A stretch of 43,189 nt of DNA from a virus. A program made the translations under genes and the position numbers. The notes under the pieces are model-generated. The model searched no databases. It was not told the origin of the DNA and saw only the letters and a program-made list of their open reading frames with translations. How positions within the stretch are numbered: the stretch's first letter is position 1; every line of letters begins with the position of its first letter. The DNA lies in the IMG/VR virus record IMGVR_UViG_3300042691_003787, positions 1 to 43,189 of that record. One strand, 5' to 3'. Positions 18,102 through 26,328 of this stretch are shown here, piece by piece.

Positions 18102-19661
18102 TACTCTTTTGTACAAATCGATAAGTTTTTCGTGACTCTCTAGGCGGTTTTGAAGCATTGCATAAAGGTCGCGTTCAACCTTGGATCCTTGAATATGCAC
18201 CACGGTCATCGGGTTGCGTTGGCCGTGTCGGTCGATACGCGCATTGGCTTGGAGATAGGTCTCAGTGCTGGTGACGGGTGCGTACCAGATGATCACATTA
18301 GCAGCGGTGAGGGTAACCCCGTGCGAAGCGGCGGCTGGCTGGATAATTAAAACTTTAAGATCGTCGTCTCCTTTCGTTTGGAATCGGTTGAAGATTTCGT
18401 TTCTTTGCGTAATGTTAACTTCCCCAGAAATAATTTCATTGGGGATGCCTTCTTTAGTTAAGAATTCTTTGACGATGCTTATCGCGTGTTTGAACGGGAC
18501 AAATATCAAAACTTTAGCACTGGCTTCCTCAATGACTTCCTTGACGACCTGTAGCCTATTGGATACATCGAACTCCAAGGTAGCTTTGCTGTTGCTATAC
18601 ACCGCCCCGCAGGAAACTTGCAGGAGCTTACTGAGGTTGACGGCAGCGTTGGCGGAAGTAATCTCCTCATCCCCGGAGATCACAAGGAACTCCTTGCGGA
18701 TTAGCTCGTAGTATTTTTTCTGCTGCGCCGTAAGGGGTGCTTCACGGTCAGTATGGGTGACATCAGGTAAGTCTAGGCATTCTTTTTTAGTGAACCGAAT
18801 AGCGGGTTGCAACGCCTTGAAGATTTTTTGGGAGGCGTCGCTCCTTGGAACCCATTTGAACCGACTGATGTTAATCATTACTGATTCTTTGAATGCCCCA
18901 GCAAATCGAGGCACTTGATGCGGGACACATAGCTTGGCTAGGCCGTAGGCGTCGAACGGTGATTGAGCCGCAGGAGTGCCAGTCATCATCCATAGCCACG
19001 TTGTCGGCTTGACCAGCTTATTCATAAGCTTCCAGCGTTTGGTGCCAATAGTTTTGTAAGCATTAGCCTCGTCAATGATGATGAGGTCAAAATTATTCCT
19101 AGCAATATCGTCGGCCACGATGTTTATGCCATCGTAGTTAATGATGACGTATTCATAATCTCCGTTAATTATCTTGGCTCTTTTTTCAGCCGCGTTAATT
19201 CCACTTGAATGCGCTATTCCTGTGCTTCTATGAACTGCGAACTTGAATAGGTCTGCCTGCCAAGCTGCCTGCATAATGGAAAGGGGGCATACGATCAGCA
19301 CCCGTCGCACATAACCAGCCTTGATCAAGTAGTCAGACGCCCAGATAGCACTAGCCGTCTTGCCCGTACCCTGTTCGTTGAACACGAAAGCTCTAGTATT
19401 AAGCGTCAGGAACTCAGCCGTGTCCCGTTGATGAGACATTGGAGGAAACACCCCCGGCCAGTCATAGTCCCTGTGAATAGGGCTAGGGACATTTTTAACT
19501 TTCAGCTTGTTGAGGTGCTGTGCTTCTTCCAACCCCCAGTTGACCACAACGGTGTGAATGTCGGAATCAACCCTTAAGGTCTGCGCGTCTTTGATGACTT
19601 CAGTTATTTTGTCGGGGTTTCGTGTCCTAACCGCAATGTATTTGTTATCTATGATTTCCAT
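18090..19661 (-). CDS. SNF2-type DNA helicase/translocase
   Basis: This 523-residue superfamily 2 ATPase has Walker A NEQGTGKTA (95-103), motif II LIIIDEANAYK (DEAN near 197-200), motif III MMTGTPAAQ, and the C-terminal motif VI NARIDRHGQRNPM, which is the SNF2 arrangement. Phage SNF2-like proteins of this size are thought to drive branch migration or strand exchange during replication and recombination. The start codon directly follows the stop of the HNH gene, with only an A-rich weak ribosome binding site, so coupling to that gene is likely. Confidence 0.9.
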   Translation of the reverse strand: MEIIDNKYIAVRTRNPDKITEVIKDAQTLRVDSDIHTVVVNWGLEEAQHLNKLKVKNVPSPIHRDYDWPGVFPPMSHQRDTAEFLTLNTRAFVFNEQGTGKTASAIWASDYLIKAGYVRRVLIVCPLSIMQAAWQADLFKFAVHRSTGIAHSSGINAAEKRAKIINGDYEYVIINYDGINIVADDIARNNFDLIIIDEANAYKTIGTKRWKLMNKLVKPTTWLWMMTGTPAAQSPFDAYGLAKLCVPHQVPRFAGAFKESVMINISRFKWVPRSDASQKIFKALQPAIRFTKKECLDLPDVTHTDREAPLTAQQKKYYELIRKEFLVISGDEEITSANAAVNLSKLLQVSCGAVYSNSKATLEFDVSNRLQVVKEVIEEASAKVLIFVPFKHAISIVKEFLTKEGIPNEIISGEVNITQRNEIFNRFQTKGDDDLKVLIIQPAAASHGVTLTAANVIIWYAPVTSTETYLQANARIDRHGQRNPMTVVHIQGSKVERDLYAMLQNRLESHEKLIDLYKRVLTE

Positions 19662-19958
19662 TTATTTTTTCTTGCGTGAGACGTTCTTCTTAACCGTGTG
19701 ATCGGAATTCCGATAAAAGCTCCGGTTGTCGCTCGGAGACTCAAGACGCATATTAGATAAAGAGGAATCGCCACCTTTGGACAGCGGTTTGATATGCTCG
19801 ATGTCCTTCCCCTTGCGCTTGATGACCTTGCCGTCTTTACCGGGGTTATCAAACTCGTACCGCGCACGCTCACGGGCTGCGCGGGCTGGCCCTTCTTTAC
19901 GCGCCTTCTGTTGCTTATATTCCTTTTTATAAGGTCTAGGCTTGTTGACGTAAGGCAT
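19662..19958 (-). CDS. HNH endonuclease-like protein
   Basis: The start was set at MPYVNKPRPY, 10 codons inside the longest frame, because AAGGAG lies seven bases upstream there. The 98-residue product is very basic. It carries IEHIKPLSKGGDSSLSNMRLES, an HNH-type core with the first His, the Gly-Gly turn and the Asn. Short proteins of this kind nick or cut DNA and occur near phage replication and packaging genes; a role in packaging is not supported by position here. It overlaps the end of the 48-residue gene upstream by 23 bases. Confidence 0.7.
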   Translation of the reverse strand: MPYVNKPRPYKKEYKQQKARKEGPARAARERARYEFDNPGKDGKVIKRKGKDIEHIKPLSKGGDSSLSNMRLESPSDNRSFYRNSDHTVKKNVSRKKK

Positions 19959-20082
19959 TGCCAAACTCCTTTTCAAAATCGGTTTCAAATTTATCTAGAA
20001 ACTCGTCGAACTTTTCCTCGCCTAACTCTTTTTCCAGCTGTTCCCAATACTCATCGTCTTTTTTATGTTTTCTCTTTTTCAT
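19936..20082 (-). CDS. Tiny charged protein, 48 residues
   Basis: On the minus strand an ATG behind GGTAGGAGATAGAG opens a 48-residue frame starting MKKRKHKKDDEYWEQLEKEL. It has a Lys-rich start and an acidic, Phe-containing helix (FDEFLDKFETDFEKEF). It bridges the Cas4-like gene and the HNH gene: its ribosome binding site lies in the end of the former, and it overlaps the start of the latter. The good site, spacing and codon-like composition support translation. Function unknown. Confidence 0.65.
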   Translation of the reverse strand: MKKRKHKKDDEYWEQLEKELGEEKFDEFLDKFETDFEKEFGNALRQQA

Positions 20083-20084
20083 CT

Positions 20085-20759
20085 CTATCTCCTACCATTG
20101 TGTTCGCAATCCAATACTGGACAGTAATTACGGCAAGTGAAATTAGGGACTGGATTCCATACGTCATTGTCGTAACACTTGTCCAATCTATCAGTTTCTT
20201 TTATCCACTTCTTCCAAAGTTCATGTTGGTGATCTCTGGTTAACTCTATCTCAATTAGCTCTTTGCTCACCACAAAGAGCAACGCCGCTCTGATGATTTC
20301 CACATGAGGGAAATGGGCAAAGATGGCGAGCGATAAAAGCTCCAACTGCTGTGTGTCTGCATACTTGGCTGATTTGCCGGTCTTGTAGTCCACCAGCACC
20401 GCTGACTTATCCGGCCTGTTAAGGTCAGGGATGACCAAAAAGTCTGCAATGCCCCTCCACCAAACATGGGAGGCTAAAAACTCACAAGGTTCTAACTCCC
20501 GTGTAAGACCCATCTTGTATTCAAAGAGGGGGTTTCCGGGGGTCTCAAGTAACGTATCGATGTACGGCTTGATGAACGCAAACTTGGCAGGGATAGGCAC
20601 TCCATCCCGCCCATATTCCTCGGCGGCTTTGTGTACGGCGTTGCCGTAGATCAGGTGCTCGGCCTCGTCTTCCTTAATGTCTTTTATAACTCTTAAACGG
20701 TGATATTTTCTGGGACATTGTTTGAACAGGGACAAGGAAGAATAAGACCAAGTAGCCAC
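20085..20759 (-). CDS. Cas4/RecB-like PD-(D/E)XK nuclease with cysteine cluster
   Basis: This 224-residue nuclease begins at a GTG (AGAGGAAA upstream). Motifs are CPRKYHRL at the N-terminus, YGNAVHKAAEEY, then GIADFLV and LVDYKTGKS (catalytic Asp and Lys), and QLELLSLAIF (the QxxxY-like helix). Cysteines at the N-terminus (CPRK) and in FTCRNYCPVLDC near the end match the four-cysteine iron-sulfur cluster of Cas4/AddB-type exonucleases. In phages these resect DNA ends in recombination-dependent replication. It sits between the polymerase group and the HNH gene. Confidence 0.88.
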   Translation of the reverse strand: MATWSYSSLSLFKQCPRKYHRLRVIKDIKEDEAEHLIYGNAVHKAAEEYGRDGVPIPAKFAFIKPYIDTLLETPGNPLFEYKMGLTRELEPCEFLASHVWWRGIADFLVIPDLNRPDKSAVLVDYKTGKSAKYADTQQLELLSLAIFAHFPHVEIIRAALLFVVSKELIEIELTRDHQHELWKKWIKETDRLDKCYDNDVWNPVPNFTCRNYCPVLDCEHNGRR

Positions 20760-20760
20760 G

Positions 20761-20961
20761 TTATTTCCTCTGCTTACGCATTTGAATACGCATATAGTTT
20801 TCTAAATTGAGCACAGAAGTTTTGATGTCGTTGGTAAGCCCATACGCATCGATAAATTCTTCTTGACTCGCGCCAACCTCTGCTTTCAAACAGAAATCTT
20901 CAAGTTTACGCATTCTGTTTCTAATGTCGGTAACAAACACCGCATAGTCATCAACATTCAT
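20761..20961 (-). CDS. Small hypothetical protein
   Basis: This 66-residue acidic, helical protein (MRKLEDFCLKAEVGASQEEF, then ENYMRIQMRKQRK) lies directly between the polymerase and the Cas4-like nuclease, one base from the latter. The ATG is preceded by TAAGGT. Its place within a compact operon supports it; it has no recognised family. Confidence 0.65.
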   Translation of the reverse strand: MNVDDYAVFVTDIRNRMRKLEDFCLKAEVGASQEEFIDAYGLTNDIKTSVLNLENYMRIQMRKQRK

Positions 20962-20964
20962 ACC

Positions 20965-22779
20965 TTAATCACTTTTTGCATTACCTAAGTTGCTTCCAAT
21001 ACCACTTTTACATGCAAGCGGCAAGCCTTCCGCCCATATGGGAGGAGTGCTCATACATTTTTCTACATACTGCTGTGCCATCTCAGCTTCTTCCAGCGGG
21101 GCAATGATGGCGATAGCGTCGTGGACAGTCAGAACCACTCTATATCTCTTAGCGATCCATGTCATCTGTTCCGCTATAACGCACCGCGCTATGGCTTGGA
21201 TGACGTTTTCCACAACTTTTCCACCGTATATCTTAGTGCGCCCCTTGCGGGTTTTATAGCTAAACTGCCCCTCGGCGTCCTTCTCAAGATCTGTATACCC
21301 AAGGTAGTACCCGCTCGGAAGATGGAACCCTTTCTTCCTCAACACCACTGCATTGGGCTGAGATCCAAACAGGAAAGTCTTACCTTGAAGCATAGCCTCA
21401 AGGCACCGCTGTGCATCCTTCCATAACTCAGGAATGTATTCATAAGATTCCCGATAGGTCTTGATGATCTGTTTGCACTCAGGTAGCTCAAGCTCCACCC
21501 CTGCGGCTTTCAAAGAACTCTGGAACTTCTCAGCCCCAAGGCCATACCCACACCCAAGCACTACGGTCTTGCCCATGAAGCGTTCGTCTTTGGAGATTTC
21601 TTCGACCGGCTTTCTGTAAATCTTAGAAGCCATAATCTTGTAAACGTCCTCCTTGTTGGCGAACGCCTGCACTAAATCATCTTGTCCCGCTACCCACGCC
21701 AACACCCGCGCCTCGATCTGCGAAGAATCACAGTCAATGATGCGGTAACGCTTTGGCGGCAATATGCACTCTTTTAATGTGCTATCCCCCCGGCTCGGCA
21801 GGTTTTGAAGGTTAAGACTATCGCTCCCACCCCATCTCCCAGTATGAGCGGCATAGTATTTGAGCGGAACTGGTAAGGATCCTCGGCTGGCAATCCCAAG
21901 GAATCGCTCGGTTCTGGATTCCTCAAGCGTAGATTTCGTCCCTAGTCTGGCTGCCACCACCGCCTGCACCACAGGGTTGGGGTGCTCCGCTAACTCCTTA
22001 AGCCCCTCGTCAGACTTAGCAAAAGCATAAGTCTCCTTCCCGGTTGTGAGGCTGGTCTTGGTTGGCGGCTCAACGCCAAGGCTTCTGAGCAAATCTGCAA
22101 ACTTAGGATTAGATTGCAGTATCTCCGGCTCCGACTCACAAGCTTGCAATAACTCGTACTTGCGGGCTTTTACCTCTTCTAGGTGTTGACAAAGCCGCTT
22201 CTTTGCTAACCGTAGGGCAGGCTCGCTAAACATCTTAACGGTCAGGCTTATGACTTTAAGCTCAGTTTGCGAAACCTTAGGATAGTAGACCGCGAATAAA
22301 TCGTAGGTCAGGTCGCAGTCGTTGCGGCAATACGCGCCATACCGCTGGAGTTCCTCCGAAGTGAAGTCCTCTCGTCGCTTACCCAGTGCGTGGACAACTT
22401 CCTCGCCTTTGACCCCCAGCCCATGCCGCTCGGCAGCGGCTTTGAGAGACCCACTAACCTCAAGTCCATCTAGCGCCCGCGCCAGACTGAGCGTGTCGAT
22501 CCACATTTTGGGGAAGATTCCAAAGACCCACGAAAGAATTGCTGCATCGAACATGGCGTTGTGTGCAATTGCAGCGGAGTTGGCCCAGTCAAACGTGCGT
22601 AGGAACTCTCTGGTTTCATCAAGCGTTCCGCTGAAAAACATGGCGAGACAATCAGCTTCCTTGACCCCAACACCAATAACCTCAAATCTAGGGTCACGGA
22701 TGTATTCCTCCGTTGTCATTTTTGACAAGGAGTATTCCCGGTCGTAACGAGTTTCAAAGTCTATTGTGATAATCTTCAT
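20965..22779 (-). CDS. DNA polymerase, family A (3'-5' exonuclease plus polymerase)
   Basis: This 604-residue polymerase has the exonuclease site at the N-terminus (Asp7 and Glu9 of DFET, HNAMFD with Asp78, NDCDLTYD near 153-160). The polymerase domain has motif A IIDCDSSQIEARV (catalytic Asp351), motif B with Arg400, Lys404, Leu408 and Tyr412 in RFMGKTVVLGCGYG, and motif C VHD near the C-terminus. Leu408 aligns with E. coli Pol I Phe762. AGGAGAAGTAAGC precedes the ATG, a strong site. It is the main replicative polymerase candidate of the phage. Confidence 0.95.
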   Translation of the reverse strand: MKIITIDFETRYDREYSLSKMTTEEYIRDPRFEVIGVGVKEADCLAMFFSGTLDETREFLRTFDWANSAAIAHNAMFDAAILSWVFGIFPKMWIDTLSLARALDGLEVSGSLKAAAERHGLGVKGEEVVHALGKRREDFTSEELQRYGAYCRNDCDLTYDLFAVYYPKVSQTELKVISLTVKMFSEPALRLAKKRLCQHLEEVKARKYELLQACESEPEILQSNPKFADLLRSLGVEPPTKTSLTTGKETYAFAKSDEGLKELAEHPNPVVQAVVAARLGTKSTLEESRTERFLGIASRGSLPVPLKYYAAHTGRWGGSDSLNLQNLPSRGDSTLKECILPPKRYRIIDCDSSQIEARVLAWVAGQDDLVQAFANKEDVYKIMASKIYRKPVEEISKDERFMGKTVVLGCGYGLGAEKFQSSLKAAGVELELPECKQIIKTYRESYEYIPELWKDAQRCLEAMLQGKTFLFGSQPNAVVLRKKGFHLPSGYYLGYTDLEKDAEGQFSYKTRKGRTKIYGGKVVENVIQAIARCVIAEQMTWIAKRYRVVLTVHDAIAIIAPLEEAEMAQQYVEKCMSTPPIWAEGLPLACKSGIGSNLGNAKSD

Positions 22780-22781
22780 GC

Positions 22782-23015
22782 TTACTTCTCCTGTACAAAC
22801 CCCAACCGCCTAATCGCAAGCTCCATCAACATCGCCGCATCCATCAGCCCGTTAGGTGATGCGCTAAACGCAGTGCGCCACTCACCGTTAGCCCCTAGTC
22901 CGATAAGCCCGACACTAACTATTTCTCCGCGTTTAGCCATATCAAGCCACCCCTCCAGCATCGCAATAGCGTTATCACTTAGTGGATTTTTAAGCAATGT
23001 GATGTTGTCGTTCAT
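22782..23015 (-). CDS. Small hypothetical protein (77 residues)
   Basis: It starts by an ATGA overlap with the gene upstream and ends two bases before the polymerase. The product has a helix (LSDNAIAMLEGWLDMAKRGE), a short strand, and LMDAAMLMELAIRRLGFVQ. No family recognised. Coupling to the polymerase suggests an accessory role at most. Confidence 0.7.
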   Translation of the reverse strand: MNDNITLLKNPLSDNAIAMLEGWLDMAKRGEIVSVGLIGLGANGEWRTAFSASPNGLMDAAMLMELAIRRLGFVQEK

Positions 23016-23233
23016 GCCTTCACCTTCTGCATCACCGCATAAATTTCATCCATGCATTTCGCCGTTGCATACTGCTCGGCACCGGCCAGCAAGTCTTTGC
23101 GTAACAACGCGATAATTTCGTGCGCCATCTCCAGTCCCTCGCGTAATCCCGTCGAGTATCCTTGTCTCCACGCCGTGATCTGCACATCGTGCATGGCGGC
23201 TTCCAACTTTTTCTCTACTTTCTTTGTGTTCAT
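23012..23233 (-). CDS. Small hypothetical protein (73 residues)
   Basis: The start is placed at MNTKKVEKKLEAAM because GGGGGGAGAA precedes it and the ATG overlaps the upstream stop as ATGA; the longer in-frame extension would read through the neighbour in another frame. It is helical and charged with two alpha-helical halves. No family recognised. Confidence 0.7.
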   Translation of the reverse strand: MNTKKVEKKLEAAMHDVQITAWRQGYSTGLREGLEMAHEIIALLRKDLLAGAEQYATAKCMDEIYAVMQKVKA

Positions 23234-23574
23234 TTCTCCCCCCTTGCGCGGATGGCTTTGGCGCAGCCCATCAGCAATTCCCCCGTAAACCTCTGCATGT
23301 CCGGTGCGCCAGCAAGTCCCGCCAGATCGACCCCACCCTCCAAAAACTTCGCACACGCCTCGCGCTCGTTTTCGCGCCACTCTCTGATCATCGACCTGAT
23401 TTCGGCACGCGCCTGCAACGCTTCTTCGTAGCTTTTGTGGACGCTGATGTTTTTCCATCCGCCGCCAGCCCATCTGTCAAGGAATGCTTGACCGTTGACG
23501 ATTTCAATCTGCATGTTGAGGTCGTCGGCCTCTGAATAACTGCCGCCTCGCAGCCCCGGTGCAAACTTTTTCAT
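23230..23574 (-). CDS. Hypothetical protein (114 residues)
   Basis: The start was set at MKKFAPGLRGGSYSEADD, which follows AAGGGGGCAGGA and overlaps the upstream stop as ATGA. The middle has WAGGGWKNISVHKSYEEALQARAEIRS and a Cys/Gly helix (GVDLAGLAGAPDMQRFTGELLMGCAKAIRARG). It ends in the same IRARG tail as the gene upstream; see the findings. Function unknown. Confidence 0.7.
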   Translation of the reverse strand: MKKFAPGLRGGSYSEADDLNMQIEIVNGQAFLDRWAGGGWKNISVHKSYEEALQARAEIRSMIREWRENEREACAKFLEGGVDLAGLAGAPDMQRFTGELLMGCAKAIRARGEK

Positions 23575-23980
23575 TCCTGCCCCCTTGCGCGGATTTCCGC
23601 AGCGATCTTTGAGTATTTTTCGTCGGTAGTGTGTCCGTCCCATCCCTTGGTGTAAGGCATCAAATGTGCAAACATCGCCTCATCGTCCCGGTGGTAGTGC
23701 CAACTTGCTTGGCCCCATGGGAAGTCTATGTACACGCAGCCGTTCCAAGCCTCATCCCAACCCTCAATCGTTGTCTTAGCCTTCCCAGACGGAAACAGAA
23801 TAGTTAGCAAAGCCACTAATTGATTGCGCTCTCGATACGCAATGTCGGTTTCCCGCGCACACACCTCGCGCTCGGCGGCGGCGACAATAGCGGCGAAGCG
23901 TTCAAAGTAGTCGATGAGGCCGCCCTCCATTAGCCCAGTTAGCCCAGCTTCCCGCGCCATCCTGATGATGTCTTCACGGT

Positions 23981-23984
<4 letters not shown>
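23571..23984 (-). CDS. Hypothetical protein (137 residues)
   Basis: The start was set at MNREDIIRMAREAGL (GGAGGATGAAGAA upstream, ATGA overlap with the previous gene); the longer frame overlaps that gene. It begins with a helical MAREAGL-type segment common to small phage proteins, followed by aromatic-rich sequence (DFPWGQASWHYHRDD). The N-terminal phrase is typical of phage accessory proteins without known function. Confidence 0.7.
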
Positions 23985-24320
<336 letters not shown>

Positions 24321-24328
<8 letters not shown>

Positions 24329-24683
24329 GGTTATGCTCCTCTAGTTCTTCCGCCAATTTATCCGCCTTCAACCGCAACTCGTTCAGCCGCTTCTTTTTGC
24401 GGCGTAGCTCCTTCTTCTCCGCCTCGGTCAACTCCGGCGGCGGCTCGGTATCAGGTCGCGCCGGGGCATACACCGGCTGCTCACCGTCGAGGTTTAACCG
24501 CACGCGCCATGCACGGCGATACATCCCCTTCTTTTCAAGCTCCTTTGCCTTCTGCATCGCCTCTTGGAACGCCATCGGGGTGGCGAAATAGTATTCAAAA
24601 CTCCTATCACCTACAGATGGCCCAGCGTGCGGATCAGATTTGTGGGATACCCCGATTTCGGATGTCTTGTGGTGTGCTGGCAT
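24321..24683 (-). CDS. Hypothetical protein with basic-acidic coiled coil
   Basis: This 120-residue protein has AAAGGA upstream of the ATG. The N-terminus is His-rich (MPAHHKTSEIGVSHKSDPHAG). The second half is EAEKKELRRKKKRLNELRLKADKLAEELEEH, a strong coiled coil. RMYRRAWRVRLNLDG-like sequence in the middle (MYRRAWRVRLN) is typical of a small phage family of unknown function. It overlaps the alanine-repeat gene by eight bases. Confidence 0.7.
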
Positions 24684-24695
24684 TGTGTATTCCTT

Positions 24696-24962
24696 TCATG
24701 TGTTGTCAGGCCAAAACGATTTTTGATGTGGGGTTAATGTGTATCCGTAGATACGTTTGAAAGTTTCTAATCTTCTAATACGTCTTAATTGGGTATGTAA
24801 AAGCAGATGCTCTATTGGGTTGAATACCCCATCTTCAATGATGCGGTGTGCTTGATGGCACGAACCCAAATAGAAATCCTCAGGATATGAATCCATCTGG
24901 ACAAGCAAAGTCAGGATAGGTTGAGAGCAGAAGGGGGAAAGGATTTTTGTTAGTAGCTTCAT
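24696..24962 (-). CDS. Hypothetical protein (88 residues)
   Basis: The ATG follows AAGGGACACACA. The product has Cys/His-rich middle sequence (GSCHQAHRIIEDGVF) and a basic C-terminus (RRIRRLETFKRIYGYTLTPHQ). No family or catalytic motif recognised. It is separated by small gaps from both neighbours in the operon. Confidence 0.6.
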   Translation of the reverse strand: MKLLTKILSPFCSQPILTLLVQMDSYPEDFYLGSCHQAHRIIEDGVFNPIEHLLLHTQLRRIRRLETFKRIYGYTLTPHQKSFWPDNT

Positions 24963-24983
24963 TGTGTGTCCCTTTCTGTCTGA

Positions 24984-25214
24984 TTACTTAGTTTCTTGTT
25001 TTAGGGTTTCAGTAATCAGCCTATCGATATACCACTGGGCTTTTCGTAAATCTTCGACACCTCCTTTATGTTTCCATCGCCATAAGTATTTTATGGCATT
25101 CGCTGTGCAAACAGCTTGCAAACCTTCAAGGCCAACAGTAGCAGCGGCCAGAGCGTCTATACACTCAATCGCCCCTGCGGTGTAATGTGATGGGTGATTA
25201 ACGGAGTCTTTCAT
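24984..25214 (-). CDS. DUF3310 family protein
   Basis: The start at 25214 gives a 76-residue protein beginning MKDSVNHPSHYTAG. NHPSHYTAGxIECID is the signature of DUF3310, found in many phages and sometimes annotated as nucleotide kinase-like without firm evidence. KYLWRWKHKGGVEDLRKAQWYIDRLI, the conserved second half, is also present. A longer start at a TTG lies inside the hairpin upstream and is less likely. No clear ribosome binding site is seen at the ATG. Confidence 0.9.
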   Translation of the reverse strand: MKDSVNHPSHYTAGAIECIDALAAATVGLEGLQAVCTANAIKYLWRWKHKGGVEDLRKAQWYIDRLITETLKQETK

Positions 25215-25225
25215 GGTGAGTATCA

Positions 25226-25247
25226 GCGGGGTGGGGTGACACCCCGC
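25226..25247 (-). terminator. Hairpin between DUF3310 gene and its upstream neighbour
   Basis: GCGGGGTG and CACCCCGC form a perfect 8-bp stem with a 6-base loop. No T run follows, so it may weaken rather than stop readthrough, or mask the ribosome binding site of the DUF3310 gene. Confidence 0.45.
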
Positions 25248-25260
25248 CAACCGAATCCTC

Positions 25261-25473
25261 TTAGTGAACTTCGTGGATTTCTACGCCAGCTGCAATAGCA
25301 TCAGCAAGCGAAACCATATCCTTAGCATTCACAACATCAACCTTGAAATGCTTACCGACAATGTAGTCAAGGGCCGCAGACTTGGTTTTAGCCTTAACGT
25401 AAACCTTCTGCTCATTGCTATCGGTAACAACATACAACTTGATGGCGCGGGGGCGACGATTATTTTCGGACAT
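25261..25473 (-). CDS. Small hypothetical protein (70 residues)
   Basis: The start was set at MSENNRRPRAIKLYVV because GAGG lies six bases before it; the in-frame extension has no site. It reads as a small alpha/beta fold (IKLYVVTDSNEQKVYVKAKTKSAALDYIVGKHF, then DAIAAGVEIHEVH). The alternating strand and helix pattern suggests a compact domain such as those in small phage modulators, but I recognise no family. Confidence 0.65.
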   Translation of the reverse strand: MSENNRRPRAIKLYVVTDSNEQKVYVKAKTKSAALDYIVGKHFKVDVVNAKDMVSLADAIAAGVEIHEVH

Positions 25474-25543
25474 AACTACCTCTAATTTAGCTGGAAAGTC
25501 GAAGTATACCAACCACCTGAGTTTCCGCAAGTGGTTTTACCCC

Positions 25544-25960
25544 TCAATGTTTGACTGAATCCGGAATGACATCCGCAACCATACCATGCAATTCCCCTTG
25601 CAATTCCTTAGCTAAGGTTTCTGCAAGATCCCAACTAAGTTGTTTCACAGGGTCGGGGATCTGAAGGAAGTTAGTCACGAAAGCCCACGGCATCCCGATT
25701 ACAGACAATGCACAAATCTTAGAGATGACGGTGTGAGTCTCTGTCATCCCGTCTTCGCCGAAAGCTTCCAGCACGGAGGCTTTGTAGTCTTCGCCAACCT
25801 TGTCGGCCACGACCATCAACTGATAGTAAAGTTGAAGAATCTCTTGCCGAATTTCGTAGCTCATCTGAATAGGGTGCGGAGTAAAGCTTCCTTCTTCCCA
25901 TTCGACATCCACCAAATCCTTAGTGCGGGGATCGGTGGGGTTCTTAGATTTCTTTATCAC
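25544..25960 (-). CDS. Hypothetical protein (138 residues), GTG start
   Basis: The longest frame starts at a TTG, but a GTG 14 codons later is preceded by AAAGGA at 7 bases, so I place the start there (MIKKSKNPTDPRT). The product is mainly helical (IRQEILQLYYQLMVVADKVGEDYKASVLEAFGEDG). It overlaps the upstream gene by 17 bases. Function unknown. Confidence 0.65.
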   Translation of the reverse strand: MIKKSKNPTDPRTKDLVDVEWEEGSFTPHPIQMSYEIRQEILQLYYQLMVVADKVGEDYKASVLEAFGEDGMTETHTVISKICALSVIGMPWAFVTNFLQIPDPVKQLSWDLAETLAKELQGELHGMVADVIPDSVKH

Positions 25961-26159
25961 TTGCGTATCCTTTAGGTTGTCCAGCGGCACAGAGCGCCTC
26001 AACTAATGCCAATGCCTGTTCAGAAGGCCCGTCAATTTCCACTCGCACGCCGTTAATCCTTGCAGCGAAGTACAGCCCTACGCCTGCCACTTCCCCAGAT
26101 TCATACGCACTAGCGGTGCGTATCTCGGCGTCATTCAAATCACTTTTTCGGCCAGCCAT
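25944..26159 (-). CDS. Small hypothetical protein (71 residues)
   Basis: The start was set at MAGRKSDLNDAEIRT, behind AAAGGT at eight bases. It has a single strand-rich core (GVGLYFAARINGVRVEIDGPSEQALALVEALCAAG). No family recognised. Genes on both sides overlap it (20 and 17 bases), as is usual in this operon. Confidence 0.65.
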   Translation of the reverse strand: MAGRKSDLNDAEIRTASAYESGEVAGVGLYFAARINGVRVEIDGPSEQALALVEALCAAGQPKGYASDKEI

Positions 26160-26328
26160 CGTAGTTACCTTTCTTTGGAGAATGTTTGGGGTGTAACACC
26201 CAGCGATCACCTAAAATTTTCAAAGCCCTTTGGCGCTTCTCGTCTAAGTCTTCTACCCCCCACACCGGGGGAGCTTCCTTTCGCAGTAGAAACTGCCGCA
26301 AATCAGTCAGCTTAAGATTAGGTTTCAT
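26140..26328 (-). CDS. Small hypothetical protein (62 residues)
   Basis: TAAGGAGGGGAA precedes the ATG, a near-perfect ribosome binding site, and the ATG overlaps the upstream stop as ATGA. The product is basic, with EEDLDEKRQRALKILGDRWVLHPKHSPKKGNY-like sequence (EDLDEKRQRALKILGDRWVL). A short phage protein of unknown role. Confidence 0.65.
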   Translation of the reverse strand: MKPNLKLTDLRQFLLRKEAPPVWGVEDLDEKRQRALKILGDRWVLHPKHSPKKGNYDGWPKK

